DNA of 64,000 bases, from positions 4,962,501 to 5,026,500 of the forward strand of contig JAGTTD010000001.1 of the NCBI GenBank assembly GCA_018398585.1, given 5' to 3'. A model generated the notes under the pieces. The model had not been told where the DNA came from. It made no database searches and was given only the letters and a program-made list of their open reading frames with translations. The number at the start of each line of letters is the position of its first letter. Positions within the stretch are counted from its first letter, which is position 1. This document shows positions 61,613-64,000 of the stretch, one piece after another. This DNA comes from Simmondsia chinensis. Its lineage: Eukaryota > Streptophyta > Magnoliopsida > Caryophyllales > Simmondsiaceae. Made by a program: the position numbers and the translations under genes.

Positions 61613-62126
61613 AATAGTTAGGAAAATGTCTCAAAATATGCTTGGTATTTAAAGAAGAGAAGCCGTGAGAAGGCCGATCGATCGGGGTGGAACTCAATCG
61701 ATCGGGAAAGTTATGTAAAAGAAGGACGCCTCCAGTGAGCAAGCCGATCGATCGGGGCCCCTCGATCGATCGGAAACCGCGTTTTCCCAGCGCCTATAAA
61801 TATGGACGTAGGGTTACGTCATTAGGTATCCAAATTCCAAAGTGAGGTTTTTCCCCAGCGGCGCCGCCACCAATAAATTTGAGTGTGAGATAGTTATTGT
61901 AATTCTTCTTTTGATTCAATAATAAAAGCTCCGATCTTCGCCCATGGTTTTCTCCCCTTTCGATTCTAAAGGGGTTTCCACTTAAATCATTGTGTCGATT
62001 GTTTCTTTTCTCTTTTAGTCCATATATTTCTCGTTATTGTCGTGGTATTTGATTCGGATTGCATACCGGTATATTGTTTACTTTCGAACAAATTGGTATC
62101 AGAGCCTGGTTCTTCGAATTGGTACA

Positions 62127-62786
62127 ATGGCATCAGGTATTAAGACCGACGTAGAGAAGTTTAATGGTCAGGGAAGCTTTAGCTTATGGCAAGTCCGTGT
62201 GAAAGGACTCCTGACTCAGAACGGCTTGAAGAAAGCACTGGAGAGGAAAGAGAAGAAACCTGAGAATATGATCGAGGCATAATGGGAAAAGATGGATGAT
62301 AAGACTCTCACGGCGATTCAGATGTGTTTGGCTGATGATGTCCTGCCAGAGGTTTTGGAGATGGAAACCGCAAAGGAGTTATGGGAGAAATTGTTAGACA
62401 TGTTTTGTCACAAGTTAGTCTCCAACAAACTCGCAGTGAAGCGACGGTTATTCTCTTTCCGTATGACCGAAGGTACATCTCTTAAAAACCATCTTAGCGA
62501 GTTTACCTCTATTATACAAGAATTGAAAGAATTGGATGATGTCCCTAAGGACGAGGATCAAGCTATATTATTACTGTGTTCGCTCTCTAATTTGTATAAG
62601 GGCTTCGTAGAAAGCATGATATACGGGGGTAGGCCGACCATTACTGTTGATGAGGTGAAAAGAAACCTTGTGAGTAAAGAACGGGTAGATATGAAGTTAT
62701 CTGACTCGGTGAATGACTCAGGTAGTGGTTTGCATGTGAGAGGTAGACCAGAACATAGGGGATCCAATGGTGGAAAAAAAGTCTAG
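62127..62786 (+). pseudogene. Copia gag with a premature stop
   Basis: The start codon at 62127 lies 21 bp after the primer-binding site. MASGIKTDVEKFNGQG, SLWQVRVKGLL, DVLPEVLEMETAKELWEKL, MTEGTSLKNHLSEF and ILLLCSLSNLYKGF are the standard copia gag blocks. An in-frame TAA at 62280 interrupts it after 51 codons. The same frame then continues to a TAG at 62784. Confidence 0.88.
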
Positions 62787-62814
62787 GTCTAAATCTAGAC
62801 ATAAGAACCTGTAG

Positions 62815-64000
62815 TGCCATTATTGTCACAAGAAAAGGCATATAAAGAAAGACTGTTACGAGTACAAAAATAAATTGAAAGAGGGTAACAGGGGTGACCA
62901 GGGCAAAGACAAGTCCGCTGAGGTTAGTGTTATAGAGGATGATAGTGATGGGGAGTTTCTATTAGTTGCTGATTCTCAATCCAGGCCCAAGGATAAGTGG
63001 GTCATGGATTCGGGTTGTTCATATCACTTTACTCCAAACAGAGACTGGTTTTCCACGTATAAGTTTATACAAGATGGAGTTGTCTTGATAGGTAACGATG
63101 CTGCTTATAAAGTAGTGTGGATTGGAACAGTCCGTGTGAGGATGTTTGATGGGGCTATTAGAACCTTGAGTGGTGTACGACACGTCCCGGAGTTGAAAAA
63201 GAACTTGATTTCTGTAGGTAACCTTGAGTCTAGTGGGTACAAGTACACTGCTGAAGGTGGAGTCATGCGGGTCAGTAAGGGTGCTTTAATTATGATGAAA
63301 GGAAATAGGGTTGGTACTTTGTATGAGCTTGCATGTACAACTGTGACAAGTTCAGTTGTTGTTTCCACATCTGCTATAACAGATGTAGAGATCATAAGAC
63401 TGTGGCACATGAGAATGGGTCACATTGGTAACAAGGCATTGTCTGAGCTGAGTAAGAGGGGACTGCTTTGTGGTCCGTCAACAGGACTGATAGAATTCTA
63501 TGAGCATTGTATTTATGGGAAGCAGAAAAGAGTCAGCTTCAAGTCAGCAGTGCATCAGACAAAGGGAACGTTAGATTACATACATTCTGATCTGTGGGGA
63601 CCTTCCAGAGTGGCTTTTAGAGGTGGGTCCAGGTATCTTCAAACGTTTATTGATGATTATTATCGTAAAGTTTGGGTCTATTTTCTGAAGCAGAAAAATA
63701 AAGTTTATGATATCTTCAAGAAATGGAAGATTCTGCTTGAAAATAGACAGGGTAGCCGATCAAGAGGTTGAGGACTGGTAATGGTATTGAGTTTGTTGAA
63801 GGTGACTTCACTAGATTTTGTGAAGATCAGGGTATAGTCAGACACAGAACATGCACAGGTCGACCTCAGCAAAATGGAGTGGCTGAAAGATTAAACAAGA
63901 CATTACTTCAGAAGGCTCGATGTATGCTTTCAAATGCAGGCTTGAAAAGAGAATGGTGGACAGAAGCAGTTAGCATGGCTTGTTATCTTGTGAACAAGAC
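62815..64000 (+). pseudogene. Copia zinc knuckle, protease and integrase, frameshifted
   Basis: In a different frame from gag. The CCHC knuckle is CHYCHKKRHIKKDC at 62815, the protease site WVMDSGCSYHFTPN at 63000, pre-integrase LWHMRMGHIGNKALSEL, and integrase start YIHSDLWGPS at 63580 with FIDDYYRKVWVYFL. After a frameshift near 63765 the core continues with TGNGIEFVEGDF and RPQQNGVAERLNKTLLQ to the window edge. Confidence 0.88.

Larger units (their letters stand above)
61616..64000 (+). mobile_element. Ty1/copia retrotransposon, 5' part, cut by the window edge
   Basis: The 5' LTR at 61616-62090 starts AGTTAGGAAAATGTCTC (first base mutated from TG) and ends CTTTCGAACA. The promoter-like GCCTATAAATATGGACG is at 61791. 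The primer-binding site TTGGTATCAGAGCC is at 62093-62106, an exact match to the usual initiator-Met site. Gag, zinc knuckle, protease and integrase follow in copia order. Several stops and shifts show it is inactive. The rest, including the 3' LTR, lies beyond 64000. Confidence 0.9.

Overview
This is nuclear DNA of a flowering plant, almost certainly a eudicot with many transposons. The evidence is multi-exon genes with GT-AG introns of 0.4 to 3 kb, plant-specific gene families (a brassinosteroid-signalling kinase, a class 3 lipase), a nuclear-type tRNA-Cys gene, and plant repeats: Ty1/copia elements primed by initiator-Met tRNA, L1-type LINEs, PIF/Harbinger, hAT and Mutator MITEs, and SINEs with the angiosperm '(TTG)n' 3' end. 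The species cannot be fixed from the sequence.

Four host genes could be assembled exon by exon. (1) BSK5-like receptor-like cytoplasmic pseudokinase, + strand, CDS 3763-12718, 10 exons, 488 aa. (2) A 205-aa plant protein of unknown function, - strand, CDS 21137-16947, 3 exons. (3) A 148-aa coiled-coil protein of unknown function, + strand, CDS 24663-28028, 2 exons. (4) A class 3 (mono/diacylglycerol-type) lipase, + strand, CDS 37697-44316, 5 exons, 452 aa. A tRNA-Cys(GCA) gene lies at 14569-14640 (-). The genes are separate transcription units. Nothing suggests that they act together.

Layout: 0-2.3 kb, SINE and MITE flank; 2.3-13 kb, BSK gene; 13-16.8 kb, tandem repeats, a MITE, the tRNA and a 37-bp minisatellite; 16.8-21.2 kb, the minus-strand gene; 21.3-24.5 kb, a long foldback element and a degenerate minisatellite; 24.5-28.1 kb, the coiled-coil gene with a solo LTR in its intron; 28-34.5 kb, LTR, LINE and ribosomal-protein retropseudogene wreckage; 37-44.3 kb, the lipase gene with MITEs and a SINE in its introns; 44.6-64 kb, a gene-poor repeat block. 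That block holds five SINEs, a copia RNase H relic, an interrupted LTR, a full-length dead copia element (52054-57162), a Mutator-type hairpin element (57874-58760), an AT-rich array invaded by an LTR, and a second copia element cut off by the window edge.

The most unusual content is a composite SINE family: a 5S-rRNA-derived head, with the internal RNA polymerase III promoter still recognisable, joined to an Angio-domain-type SINE body. There are four full-length and five 5'-truncated copies, several with clear target-site duplications. Second is the Mutator-type element with a perfect 9-bp duplication and an interior built of repeated AACCGCGTC/GACGCGGTT hairpins. Third is a dispersed repeat that ends just before the last splice acceptor of two different genes.
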